From HGM04593 sp045657945 (GTDB lineage Bacteria > Bacteroidota > Bacteroidia > Bacteroidales > Bacteroidaceae), in contig JAZOUB010000054.1 of NCBI GenBank assembly GCA_045657945.1, positions 13,853 to 77,852 of the forward strand: a stretch of DNA of 64,000 bases. Direction: 5' to 3'. The notes beneath the pieces were generated by a model. The model was given only the letters and a program-made list of their open reading frames with translations, had not been told where the DNA came from and ran no database searches. This document shows, piece after piece, positions 18,684 to 27,223 of this stretch (its first letter is position 1; every line of letters begins with the position of its first letter). Position numbers and translations under genes: made by a program.

Positions 18684-19850
18684 ATGAGACTTTTCAAAGG
18701 AATACTGACACTATTTTCAATTTTTATAGCAGCAAGCATCATTCTCACCTCTTGCAGCAACAATGAGGAAGAAGGCCCTACATTCGTTATCAAAGGCAAT
18801 ATCGAGAACGGTAACGGCAAAAGCATTGGAGTTTACCACATCAAGGCAAACGGTATCAGCAAAATGGGTGAGGCGGAGCTTGACACAACCGGCAATTACA
18901 GTTTCAAGGTTCCAAGCCCCAAGCACTTTGATTTTTACCTGTTGGATATCGATAGTTGCGGAACAATCGTCTTTATTGCCGACTCGACAGAGACAATCAC
19001 TGTCAACGGCGATGCCAATGACCTCATTGCCGAATACACCATTGACGGCGACAACGAAAACCAGCGCATAAAAGAGATAACCATTTTAAGGGCAGCCCTT
19101 GAGGCACAGGTTACAGCAATGGCAACCAGTCCATCGCCGGCCGTCATAAAGACCGAGAGAGAAATACGCGAGCTCATCGAAGAGTTCAAGAACAACATTG
19201 TCAAGCAATACATCATACCGGCACCTGGAAGCGCGAGCGCGTACTATGCATTAACGCTGACCATTGGCAATATTCCGATATTCAATCCCATGCAGAACCG
19301 CGACGACAGCAGGTACTTTGCAGCCGTTGCCACAAATTTCCAGCACAAACATCCCGGCACAAGCCACACGAAGCACCTGACAGAGGCTGCAGAAAAAGGA
19401 CTTGCTGCTACACGCCCTCCAAAGACCATCGAGGTTGAGGAGAGCGAAGCCTTGACCACCGGCATATATGACATTAGGCTACCACAAGCCAGTGGCGACA
19501 GCATCTCCTTGTCGTCGTTTGTCGGCAAAGCGGCAATGCTCGACTTCACATTCTACGAAAACACAGAGATGGGCGGCAGGAACATAACCCTACGCGAGTT
19601 ATACAACAAGTACAAGAACAAAGGATTCGAGATTTACCAGGTATCACTCGACAAGGACAAGGAATTCTGGAAGCAATCGGCAGCAAACCTGCCATGGACT
19701 TGCGTGCATGACACAACCGGCGCATCAGCAATGCTCTTCAACGTGCAGTCGCTCCCCACATTCTTCCTTATAAGCAAGAAAGGAGAAGTAGTATTGCGCG
19801 ATGCACAGATAGAAGACCTTGAGAAAGAAATAGAGAAACTCTTGAAATAA
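18684..19850 (+). CDS. Thioredoxin-like lipoprotein lacking the CxxC motif
   Basis: A 388-aa predicted lipoprotein: the signal ends in ILTSC with lipidated Cys24. The middle resembles the DUF4369 beta-rich domain (ELDTTGNYSFKV). The last 130 residues follow the AhpC/TlpA thioredoxin fold, with the typical order shell: SLSSFVGKAAMLDF, then LRELYNKYKNKGFEIYQVSLD, then the cis-Pro string SLPTFFLI. Where a resolving protein has WCxxC, this one reads FYENTEMGG, so it has no redox cysteines there. It is therefore unlikely to be an active disulfide reductase and may serve a binding role. Monocistronic. Confidence 0.85.
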   Translation: MRLFKGILTLFSIFIAASIILTSCSNNEEEGPTFVIKGNIENGNGKSIGVYHIKANGISKMGEAELDTTGNYSFKVPSPKHFDFYLLDIDSCGTIVFIADSTETITVNGDANDLIAEYTIDGDNENQRIKEITILRAALEAQVTAMATSPSPAVIKTEREIRELIEEFKNNIVKQYIIPAPGSASAYYALTLTIGNIPIFNPMQNRDDSRYFAAVATNFQHKHPGTSHTKHLTEAAEKGLAATRPPKTIEVEESEALTTGIYDIRLPQASGDSISLSSFVGKAAMLDFTFYENTEMGGRNITLRELYNKYKNKGFEIYQVSLDKDKEFWKQSAANLPWTCVHDTTGASAMLFNVQSLPTFFLISKKGEVVLRDAQIEDLEKEIEKLLK

Positions 19851-19958
19851 AGGGAAGCTGTTTATCCAATAAACCAAGACGTTGTCTTTTAGCAAAATAG
19901 GACAAACTCACAAAAAAAGTTACAAAAAGCCAATTAGGTAAAAAATAACATTGTTTTA

Positions 19959-19990
19959 TTTGGTTTATAAATTAAAAGGGCTTACCTTTG
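19959..19990 (+). promoter_or_regulatory. Promoter of greA
   Basis: TTTG (19959-19962), a 20-base spacer and TACCTTTG (19983-19990) fit the Bacteroidetes promoter consensus exactly. The GreA start is 78 bases downstream. Confidence 0.7.
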
Positions 19991-20011
19991 CCAAAGAAAT
20001 AAAGGGAAATG

Positions 20012-20036
20012 GGTTCCAGCACTCGTGTTGGAATCC
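20012..20036 (+). promoter_or_regulatory. Hairpin and T-rich stretch in the greA leader
   Basis: GGTTCCAGCAC pairs with TGTTGGAATCC (one bulge), followed by TTTG, TTTTACTG and TTTTTT. It could be an attenuator-like leader terminator or simply a stabilising hairpin; only the fold potential is visible. Confidence 0.35.
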
Positions 20037-20068
20037 TTTGTTTTACTGTTTTTTAATAAGAAGATATT

Positions 20069-20530
20069 ATGAGTTATATGTCAGAAGAGGGCTACAAGAA
20101 ATTGTTGGCCGATTTGAAGGAACTTGAGGCAAAGCGCCCCGAAATCGTTCGTCAGATAGCCGAAGCACGCGATAAGGGTGACCTTTCGGAGAATGCCGAA
20201 TACGATGCAGCAAAGGAGGCACAGGGTTTGTTGGAGATGAGAATCAACGAGCTTAAGCTTGTCATTGCCGATGCAAAGATCATTGATACAACAAAGCTCA
20301 GCAGCGACACTGTACAGGTGTTGACAAAGGTTGGTTTGAAGAACACAAAGACCGGTGCGACAATGCAGTACACTATCGTTCCCGAGAGCGAGGCAAACCT
20401 GCGCGAGGCAAAAATTTCAATCAACACACCTATTGCTAAGGGTCTCCTTGGCAAGAAAGTTGGCGACCTTGCCGAGATCACAGTGCCACAGGGCAAGCTT
20501 TTCCTTGAGATCACAAGCATTTCATTCTAA
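20069..20530 (+). CDS. greA: Transcription elongation factor GreA
   Basis: A 153-aa factor that enters the RNA polymerase secondary channel and stimulates cleavage of backtracked RNA. The N-terminal coiled coil carries the acidic tip DKGDLSENAEYDAAKE (about 34-49), and the C-terminal FKBP-like domain ends at GKLFLEITSI. Length and motifs are canonical. The HIT gene follows after 12 bases and is co-transcribed. Confidence 0.97.
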   Translation: MSYMSEEGYKKLLADLKELEAKRPEIVRQIAEARDKGDLSENAEYDAAKEAQGLLEMRINELKLVIADAKIIDTTKLSSDTVQVLTKVGLKNTKTGATMQYTIVPESEANLREAKISINTPIAKGLLGKKVGDLAEITVPQGKLFLEITSISF

Positions 20531-20542
20531 TAAAGGAAGATT

Positions 20543-20938
20543 ATGGCAACAATTTTCTCAATGATAGTCGCTGGCGACATTCCAAGCTACAAGGTAGCCG
20601 AGAATGAGCTGTTCTATGCATTCCTCGACATCAACCCATTGGCAAAGGGACACACTCTCGTTATTCCCAAACGCGAGGTAGATTATTTCTTCGACCTTAC
20701 AGACGAAGAGATTGGTGCGATGCAGATATTCGCCAAGAAGGTTGCCGAGGGCATCAAGCGCGCCTTCCCATGCATAAAGGTGGGACAGGCTGTGCTGGGA
20801 CTCGAAGTTCCCCACGCACACATACACCTTGTACCAATGCAGAGCGAGAAGGACATGCTCTTCACGAATCCCAAGCTGAAGCTGACACCTGAGGAGTTCA
20901 AGGAGATTGCCGAGAAAATAAACAAGGAGATTGCTTGA
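20543..20938 (+). CDS. HIT family nucleotide-binding protein
   Basis: A 131-aa histidine-triad protein, probably a purine nucleoside phosphoramidase or diadenosine polyphosphate hydrolase (HinT-like). The catalytic HAHIHLVP motif is near residue 92, and the N-terminal part reads FSMIVAGDIPSYKVAENE. Its end lies inside the terminator hairpin that follows. Confidence 0.93.
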   Translation: MATIFSMIVAGDIPSYKVAENELFYAFLDINPLAKGHTLVIPKREVDYFFDLTDEEIGAMQIFAKKVAEGIKRAFPCIKVGQAVLGLEVPHAHIHLVPMQSEKDMLFTNPKLKLTPEEFKEIAEKINKEIA

Positions 20939-20955
20939 TGGCAATCTCTTTTTTT
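20927..20955 (+). terminator. Terminator of greA-HIT
   Basis: GAGATTGC and GCAATCTC form an 8-bp stem with a six-base loop, followed by seven T's. The stem overlaps the HIT stop codon. Confidence 0.75.
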
Positions 20956-20987
20956 ATACCTTCGCAAAAAGTAAAATACCAAGAGCA

Positions 20988-22325
20988 ATGCGCATACTTA
21001 TAAGCAACCCGACAATAGTGAACAACGGCGAGCAGTTCCGTGGCTCGATAGTGGTGAACAACGGCAAGATAGTGGAGATTCTGCGCGGTGACGAACTGCC
21101 ACGCGCCGAGTGCGACGAGATTGTAGAGGCTACAGGGCTTTACCTCATACCCGGAGTGATTGACGCACATGTACACTTCCGCGAGCCGGGCCTGACCGAG
21201 AAAGCCACCATAGCCACCGAGAGCCGCGCCGCGGCAGCCGGTGGCGTGACATCGTACATGGAGATGCCCAACACCGTTCCACAGACAACAACAATAAAGG
21301 CACTGAAGGAGAAATACGCAATTGCAGCAAACGACAGCGTCGTGAACTACTCGTTCTATTTTGGCGCGACCAACACCAATGTAGCCGACTTTGCCAAGCT
21401 CAACCCCAAGAATGTCTGCGGCATAAAACTGTTCATGGGTTCAAGTACCGGCAATATGCTTGTTGATAAGCAGGCACAGCTTGAGGAGATATTCCGCACG
21501 GCAACGCTGCCTGTAGCCGTACATTGCGAAGACAGCATAATAATTGCCGAGAACACAAAGCGCATCAAGGAGAGCATTGGCGAGGATGCCGATGTGAAAT
21601 ACCACCCCGAGATACGCAGCGCCGAGGCTTGCTACCAGAGCACCAAATGCGCAGTGGAACTGGCACGCAGGTTCGGCACACAGTTGCATGTCACACACAT
21701 AAGCACCGCACGCGAACTTGAACTTTTTGCAGCCGGTGACACTGCAGATAAACGAATCACCGCCGAGGCGACACCGTCGCACCTCACATTCTGCGACGAG
21801 GACTATGCTACGCTCGGCACAAAGATAAAGTGCAATCCGGCAATCAAGAGCGCCGACGACCGCGAGGCTCTGCGCAAGGCCTTGAACGAGGGTGTAATTG
21901 ACCTTGTGGGCACAGACCACGCCCCACACCTCTCCAAAGACAAAGTGGGAGGCGCGCTGAAGGCGACATCGGGCATGCCAAGCATACAGTTCTCACTTCG
22001 CGCCATGCTCAAGCTTGTCGACGAGGGCGTGCTGAGCATCGAGACACTGGTGCAGAGAATGTGCCATGCCCCTGCGCAAATATTCAGCATAAGCAAGCGC
22101 GGTTTCATCGAGAAGGGATACCATGCCGACTTCGTGCTGCTGAACCCAAACAAGCCAAGCACCGTAACCACCGCAGAAATCATCAGCAAGTGCGGCTGGA
22201 GTCCGTTCGAGGGCACCACATTCAAGTGGGCCGTAGAACAGACATGGTCAAACGGCGAATGCGTGTACAAGGACGGCAAAATCAATGACGAGGTCCGTGG
22301 CAAAGCACTCCGTTTTGACCGATGA
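20988..22325 (+). CDS. Dihydroorotase-family cyclic amidohydrolase
   Basis: Metal-dependent amidohydrolase of 445 aa from the ATG at 20988. The zinc motif DAHVHFREPG (near 58-67) and the late GTDHAPH string identify the dihydroorotase/allantoinase group; a MFMGS-like lysine region (KLFMGSSTGN) supplies the carboxylated lysine. The likely reaction is ring closure of carbamoyl-aspartate to dihydroorotate in pyrimidine synthesis, although allantoinase or hydantoinase cannot be excluded. A TACCTTCG box at 20957-20964 may be its promoter. It overlaps the next gene by 4 bases (ATGA). Confidence 0.88.
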   Translation: MRILISNPTIVNNGEQFRGSIVVNNGKIVEILRGDELPRAECDEIVEATGLYLIPGVIDAHVHFREPGLTEKATIATESRAAAAGGVTSYMEMPNTVPQTTTIKALKEKYAIAANDSVVNYSFYFGATNTNVADFAKLNPKNVCGIKLFMGSSTGNMLVDKQAQLEEIFRTATLPVAVHCEDSIIIAENTKRIKESIGEDADVKYHPEIRSAEACYQSTKCAVELARRFGTQLHVTHISTARELELFAAGDTADKRITAEATPSHLTFCDEDYATLGTKIKCNPAIKSADDREALRKALNEGVIDLVGTDHAPHLSKDKVGGALKATSGMPSIQFSLRAMLKLVDEGVLSIETLVQRMCHAPAQIFSISKRGFIEKGYHADFVLLNPNKPSTVTTAEIISKCGWSPFEGTTFKWAVEQTWSNGECVYKDGKINDEVRGKALRFDR

Positions 22326-23131
22326 AAAGGCACATTTTCAACTTCAACATATCACAGGTAACTCCACTGATTGACTGGAGCTACTTTCTGCATGCATGGG
22401 GCATTGCCGCCGGCAAAGATAGCCCACAGGCTAAAGAGATAATGGCCGATGCCCGGGCAATGCTTGCCGACATCAGCGACAAATACCACACAAGGGCACT
22501 CTTTTCACTATGCGAGGCAAAGGGCGACGGCGACAACATCATTATCGAAGGCACCACCCTGCCCTTGCTGCGCCAGCAGCACTGCAAGGAGGGGACATAC
22601 AATCTGTGCCTCAGCGATTTTGTATCGCCACATGGCGACAACATCGGCCTCTTTGCCACAAGCGTGGAAAGCGGATTCGGCAACGAGTTCGCCGGCGACG
22701 AATACCACAACCTGATTGCACAGACACTTGCCGACCGCCTTGCAGAGGCCACCGCCACCCTGCTCCACAAGAAGGTGCGCACAGAAAGCAGCCTGTGGGG
22801 ATATGCCCCGAACGAAGAACTTTCGTTGGATGAGCTGCTCGCCGAAAAGAACCAGGGCATACGCCCGGCTGTGGGCTACCCGTCACTTCCCGACCAAAGT
22901 ATCATATTCACCATTGACAGCCTGCTTCACCTTGAAGATGCAAGCATTGTGCTCACCCCCAACGGGGCTATGACACCGCACGCCTCGGTCTGCGGAGTGA
23001 TGATTGCCCACCCTGCCGCACACTATTTTGCAGTAGGCAAAATCGACAGCGAGCAGCTGGGCGACTATGCTGCAAGGCGAGGGCTGCAACCGAGCGACAT
23101 TACCAAATTCCTTGCCAAGAACATTGGATGA
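22322..23131 (+). CDS. Stand-alone methionine synthase (MetH) activation domain
   Basis: A 269-aa protein that matches the SAM-binding reactivation domain normally found at the C-terminus of cobalamin-dependent methionine synthase. The diagnostic string GIRPAVGYPSLPDQS corresponds to the family's GxRPAxGYPxxPDH signature, and ASVCG lies downstream. The domain reductively methylates inactive cob(II)alamin. In Bacteroidetes it is often encoded apart from MetH. It overlaps the dihydroorotase gene by 4 bases and is thus translationally coupled to it, an unexplained pairing. Confidence 0.82.
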   Translation: MKRHIFNFNISQVTPLIDWSYFLHAWGIAAGKDSPQAKEIMADARAMLADISDKYHTRALFSLCEAKGDGDNIIIEGTTLPLLRQQHCKEGTYNLCLSDFVSPHGDNIGLFATSVESGFGNEFAGDEYHNLIAQTLADRLAEATATLLHKKVRTESSLWGYAPNEELSLDELLAEKNQGIRPAVGYPSLPDQSIIFTIDSLLHLEDASIVLTPNGAMTPHASVCGVMIAHPAAHYFAVGKIDSEQLGDYAARRGLQPSDITKFLAKNIG

Positions 23132-23253
23132 CCGGCGGCACAAAAGACCGGATTCGGAAGATAATCTGCTACAAGAAAAGCTTTAATATTCCTCAATAGA
23201 GGAAAATCCACAAAAAAGCACTATATTTACAACAATTTTAAACAAATTCACTT

Positions 23254-23991
23254 ATGTTAAGAAAAATTCTACATCCGCTTTACATCCTGTACCAGGTGCT
23301 CTTTGCCTGGTGGGCAGCACTCATCGTTGTTGCAATAACAGCAATTGTCATTGATGTTTTCGGCCATTTCTTCAAGATAAAAAACGCCGACCACACCCCA
23401 GCCGTTATATGGTGCAAGCTCACATGCTGGATATTCCTTATCCCGGTAAAAGTTGTCGATCGTGACAAGTATGTAAAGAAAGACCAGAACTATATATTCG
23501 TGGCCAATCATCAGGGTATGTTCGACATCTTTGTAATGTATGGCTACGTTGGCAAGCGCTTCAAGTGGATCATGAAGCAGTCACTGCGCAAGATGCCGCT
23601 GCTTGGCAAGGCCTGCGAGGACACCGGACACATTTTCGTAAACCGCGACACCCCACAGAAGGATCTGCTGCGCAAGTCTATCAATACCTTGAAGAGCGGC
23701 GCCTCACTTGGCGTATTCCCCGAGGGTACACGCTGCCGCAACGGCAAGATGGGCAAGTTCAAGAAGGGTGCGTTTGTTATTGCCAACATGACACAGAAGC
23801 CCATTATCCCCATCACCATTGACGGTGCATACGACATCCTGCCAAAGGGTTGCAAGTGCATTCATTGGTCACCTGTCACATTGACATTCCACGCCCCCAT
23901 CGAGTGCCAGGGTCGCGACAGCGAGAATGTTGACCGCATGATGGCCGAGGCCGAGACCGTAATTGCAAACACACTCTACAACAAGAAATAA
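23254..23991 (+). CDS. plsC: 1-acyl-sn-glycerol-3-phosphate acyltransferase
   Basis: Membrane-bound PlsC/LPLAT-family enzyme (245 aa) that acylates lysophosphatidic acid in phospholipid synthesis. An N-terminal hydrophobic helix precedes the HX4D catalytic motif in NHQGMFD, and the substrate motif FPEGTR follows. These elements and the length are typical. The S46 peptidase gene starts 19 bases downstream. Confidence 0.94.
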   Translation: MLRKILHPLYILYQVLFAWWAALIVVAITAIVIDVFGHFFKIKNADHTPAVIWCKLTCWIFLIPVKVVDRDKYVKKDQNYIFVANHQGMFDIFVMYGYVGKRFKWIMKQSLRKMPLLGKACEDTGHIFVNRDTPQKDLLRKSINTLKSGASLGVFPEGTRCRNGKMGKFKKGAFVIANMTQKPIIPITIDGAYDILPKGCKCIHWSPVTLTFHAPIECQGRDSENVDRMMAEAETVIANTLYNKK

Positions 23992-24010
23992 CCTTAAAAT
24001 AAATAACACT

Positions 24011-26152
24011 ATGAAAAAATTCTTATCGGTGCTGTTGATGACAGCACTCATCGCGCCCCAGGCAAAGGCCGACGAGGGTATGTGGCTGCTTCAGTTGATG
24101 CGCCAGCAGAACCTCCAGGACAAGATGGCCGAGGCTGGCTTGCAGATTTCAGTTGACGAGATCTATTCACCCGACGCTCCATCGTTGAAGGATGCTATCG
24201 GCATCTTCGGTGGCGGTTGTACAGGCGAGGTCGTTTCACCAAACGGTCTTGTAGTAACAAACCACCACTGCGGTTTCAGCTTCATCCAGCAGTTGAGCAC
24301 AGTTGAGCACAACTACCTGCACAACGGTTTCTGGAGCCAGAGCTACGAGGAGGAGTTGCCATGCGAGGACATCGCATTCACATTCGTGAAGGAGATAAAG
24401 GATGTTACAGCCGAGGTTGAGGACCGCGTGAAGAGCGGCAAGCTCAGCGCAGAGGACGCATTCAACAGCAAAGCTCTTGCAGCGGTTGCAAAGGAGCTTT
24501 TCGAGGCCGACAACATCAAGGGCAAGGAGCACATGTACCCACAGTTGCTCCCTTACTTCGAGGGCAACAAGTACTATCTTGTATATTACATGAGATATAC
24601 CGATGTACGCCTTGTTGCTACACCTCCCAACTCAATCGGTAAGTTTGGTGGCGAGACCGACAACTGGATGTGGCCACGCCACACAGGCGACTTCTCGGTG
24701 TTCCGCATCTATGGCGACAAGAACGGCAACCCTGCTTCATACAGCAAGGAGAACGTACCCTTGAGCACACCAAAGTTCCTTAACATTTCACTCGCAGGCT
24801 TTGAGCCAAACGACTATGCAATGATTATGGGCTTCCCCGGCAGCACATCACGCTACCTCACAGGCGACGAGGTCAAGCAGAGAATGTACCAGGAGAACGA
24901 GCCACGCATTGCAATGCGCGACGTGACATTGAACATCATCCGCGAGGAGATGGCAAAGAGCGAGGACATCGCCATCCGTTATGCCAACAAGCAAGCACGC
25001 ATCAGCAACTACTGGAAGAACTCAATCGGTATGAACAAGGCCATTGTTGACAATAAGGTTGTTGAGACAAAACTCGCCGAGGAGGCAGCATTCAAGGCTT
25101 GGGCAAAGCAGAACGGCAAGAATGAGTATGTTGATGTCGTTGAGAAAATTAACGCTTGCGTTGAGGAGGCAAACCGCACAACCTACCTCATGACACTTGC
25201 AACAGAGCTCATCAGCAATGTCGAGTTCGTACAGCGCAACATCCACGAGCAAAACGCCAAGATGTTCGACGAGCCTGCAATAATCAAGGACCAGATGAAC
25301 ATGATTCGCGAGTGGCTCTACAACCGCGACTATGACCACGAGATCGACCGCCGCATCGCGAAGGAGGTTCTCCCACTCTACTTCAGCCTTACACAGCCCG
25401 AGGAGCGCGACGCTTACCTCAACGAGGTATATGCAAAGTACAAGGGCAACATCGAGAAGTATGTTGACGACGTCTATAACAATTCAATCCTTGCAAGCGA
25501 GAAGAACTACAACAACTTTTTGAAGAAGCCATCGCTCAAGAAATTCGAGAAAGACCCTGCAATGCAGTTGCGTTCTGCTGTGTGGAGAACATACAGAGCA
25601 TTGGTAGCAAAGGAGGATGAGTTTGCAAAGACACTCAACCCACTCCACAAGACATACCTCAAGGGTTTGATGGAGATGGCAAACGGTGCACCCGTTTATC
25701 CCGATGCAAACTTCACAATGCGTCTCACATACGGTAATGTGAAGCCATACAGCCCCAAGGATGGTGTAATCTACAACTACTACACAACCCTCAAGGGCGT
25801 GATGGAGAAGGAAGACCCGACAAACAGCGAGTTCATCGTGCCTGCACGCCTCAAGGAGCTCTACGAGGCAAAAGACTTCGGCCAGTATGCATTGCCAAAC
25901 GGCGAGATGCCCGTTGCATTCCTCACAACCAACGACATCACCGGCGGTAACAGCGGTAGCGGTGTCTTGAATGCACGCGGCGAGCTCATCGGCCTCGCAT
26001 TCGACGGCAACTGGGAGTCACTCAGCGGCGACATCAACTTCGACGACAACCTGCAGCGTTGTATCAATGTCGATATCCGCTATGTACTCTTCGTTATCGA
26101 CAAGCTCGGTAACTGCAAGCGCCTCATCGACGAGATGAATATCGTTAAGTAA
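24011..26152 (+). CDS. S46-family dipeptidyl-peptidase (DPP7-like)
   Basis: Secreted periplasmic serine peptidase of 713 aa from the ATG at 24011, with a cleavable signal (ends QAKA-DE, about residue 20). The chymotrypsin-like triad is visible: TNHHCG (His about 85), RHTGDFS (Asp) and GGNSGSG (Ser648). The residue 18 after the serine is Gly (LAFDGNW). In the family, Gly here goes with DPP7 and Arg with the acidic-specific DPP11, so cleavage after hydrophobic P1 residues is inferred. Such enzymes release dipeptides from oligopeptides for peptide-based growth. A strong terminator follows. Confidence 0.92.
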   Translation: MKKFLSVLLMTALIAPQAKADEGMWLLQLMRQQNLQDKMAEAGLQISVDEIYSPDAPSLKDAIGIFGGGCTGEVVSPNGLVVTNHHCGFSFIQQLSTVEHNYLHNGFWSQSYEEELPCEDIAFTFVKEIKDVTAEVEDRVKSGKLSAEDAFNSKALAAVAKELFEADNIKGKEHMYPQLLPYFEGNKYYLVYYMRYTDVRLVATPPNSIGKFGGETDNWMWPRHTGDFSVFRIYGDKNGNPASYSKENVPLSTPKFLNISLAGFEPNDYAMIMGFPGSTSRYLTGDEVKQRMYQENEPRIAMRDVTLNIIREEMAKSEDIAIRYANKQARISNYWKNSIGMNKAIVDNKVVETKLAEEAAFKAWAKQNGKNEYVDVVEKINACVEEANRTTYLMTLATELISNVEFVQRNIHEQNAKMFDEPAIIKDQMNMIREWLYNRDYDHEIDRRIAKEVLPLYFSLTQPEERDAYLNEVYAKYKGNIEKYVDDVYNNSILASEKNYNNFLKKPSLKKFEKDPAMQLRSAVWRTYRALVAKEDEFAKTLNPLHKTYLKGLMEMANGAPVYPDANFTMRLTYGNVKPYSPKDGVIYNYYTTLKGVMEKEDPTNSEFIVPARLKELYEAKDFGQYALPNGEMPVAFLTTNDITGGNSGSGVLNARGELIGLAFDGNWESLSGDINFDDNLQRCINVDIRYVLFVIDKLGNCKRLIDEMNIVK

Positions 26153-26173
26153 TAGAACGGTTTCATATAACAC

Positions 26174-26203
26174 AAAATAGGCAGCCCGGGGCTGCCTATT
26201 TTT
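26174..26203. terminator. Terminator of the S46 peptidase gene
   Basis: AAAATAGGCAGC pairs with GCTGCCTATTTT around a CCGGG loop and is followed by further T's. It also suits the convergent HD gene. Confidence 0.8.
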
Positions 26204-26239
26204 GTTTGGAACTGGATAAAATACTCTGCGAAGAGCGCA

Positions 26240-26845
26240 CTAAAGCCCCAGTTTCTTGATGCGTGACAGGATACCGCCGGGCTTGCGCCGGAAGTGAGCC
26301 GAAAGTTCCTCGATAGTCGCGCCCTCGCGCCACATCCTGGCCAAGGAGCAATCATCCTCCTCGCTCCAAGGGTCATAGGCATTGGGATACTCCTGCCGGC
26401 AGGCATAGACCGAATATGTAGGCGTGCCAGTGAGCTGCTTGTACGCCTTGAGATACCGCTTCAACCGCTTAACATCCTTGTCCGAGAGATAGGGCAAGCG
26501 GCGTATATCCATGTTGTCCGTCAAGTCATTCAGTTTTACGGCAACAGCCAGGGGATTCTTCTTCACACGCGCAATGAACTTGTCATAAGGTTCACCGGCT
26601 GACAGCTTCGTCACACAGCGCAAAGCCTCAATGATATGAGCCGAAAAGCCCTCGGCTGCCAGCATCTCAAAAGTCCATGCCGAATCCTCGACAACATCGT
26701 GCAGCACACCAACAATCTTCTCATCGACAGTCCTGCCCATAGCCATCACACGCAACGGATGACCTATGTAATCCTCACCCGCCTTGTCAAGCTGCCCACT
26801 GTGCGCCTCCCTTGCTATCTCAATCGCCCTTTCCAGAGTTCCCAT
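26240..26845 (-). CDS. HD-domain (p)ppGpp hydrolase-like protein with C-terminal HTH
   Basis: A 201-aa protein whose first 135 residues follow the RelA/SpoT/MESH1 HD fold: AREAHSGQ with a metal His, VLHDVVEDS with the His-Asp pair, and KLNDLTDN. There is no synthetase domain. The last 40 residues (WSEEDDCSLARMWREG, then LSRIKKLGL) look like a small helix-turn-helix. The likely activity is hydrolysis of a nucleotide such as ppGpp or a related phosphorylated nucleoside. The role of the added domain is unknown. It is the last core-like gene before the accessory island. Confidence 0.72.
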   Translation of the reverse strand: MGTLERAIEIAREAHSGQLDKAGEDYIGHPLRVMAMGRTVDEKIVGVLHDVVEDSAWTFEMLAAEGFSAHIIEALRCVTKLSAGEPYDKFIARVKKNPLAVAVKLNDLTDNMDIRRLPYLSDKDVKRLKRYLKAYKQLTGTPTYSVYACRQEYPNAYDPWSEEDDCSLARMWREGATIEELSAHFRRKPGGILSRIKKLGL

Positions 26846-27223
26846 AATTGTTTCTGTTTACCGCAAAGCTAAACAAAATCCCGCAAGCGAAAAAGAAATG
26901 AATGCAGAGAAAATGAAAAGAAACAAGGAAAGGAAAATACTCAACCTATCATATAATATACAAAAACCGTATATTTTCTATACTTTATGATAGGTTATAC
27001 CTGTGAATTGACATGTCGATTGATGCGTTTAGCAACGCTTAATAGAAGATAGGGACATGCCTATTACACCCCATCGGGTATAATTTCATTCTTTGTACCG
27101 CATTTTATACCCGATGAGATATAAAACCCATCTATTCGCGTCAAAATATGACGCGAATAGACGATCTAATCGCTTCATTTGGGTGAAGGGAATTATATAT
27201 TGACGAAGCGATAAAGAGATTAT
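26846..27223. other. Non-coding stretch rich in inverted repeats at the island edge
   Basis: No gene is seen. It holds three perfect inverted repeats: AACCTATCAT/ATGATAGGTT (26943-26952 and 26987-26996, with AATATAC/GTATATT nested inside), CATCGGGTATAA/TTATACCCGATG (27072-27083 and 27105-27116), and the 12-bp palindrome arms at 27132-27160 listed separately. GAAGCGAT at 27205-27212 also pairs with ATCGCTTC near 27169. Together they mark the left boundary of the defence island. Confidence 0.6.
27132..27180. repeat. 49-bp direct repeat, copy A (downstream of fic)
   Basis: Begins with CTATTCGCGTCA-AAATA-TGACGCGAATAG, a perfect 12-bp-arm palindrome, and continues six variable bases plus TAATCGCTTCATTT. 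The same 49 bp recur at 28382-28430 with three mismatches. For leftward transcripts it could form a terminator hairpin. Confidence 0.85.
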
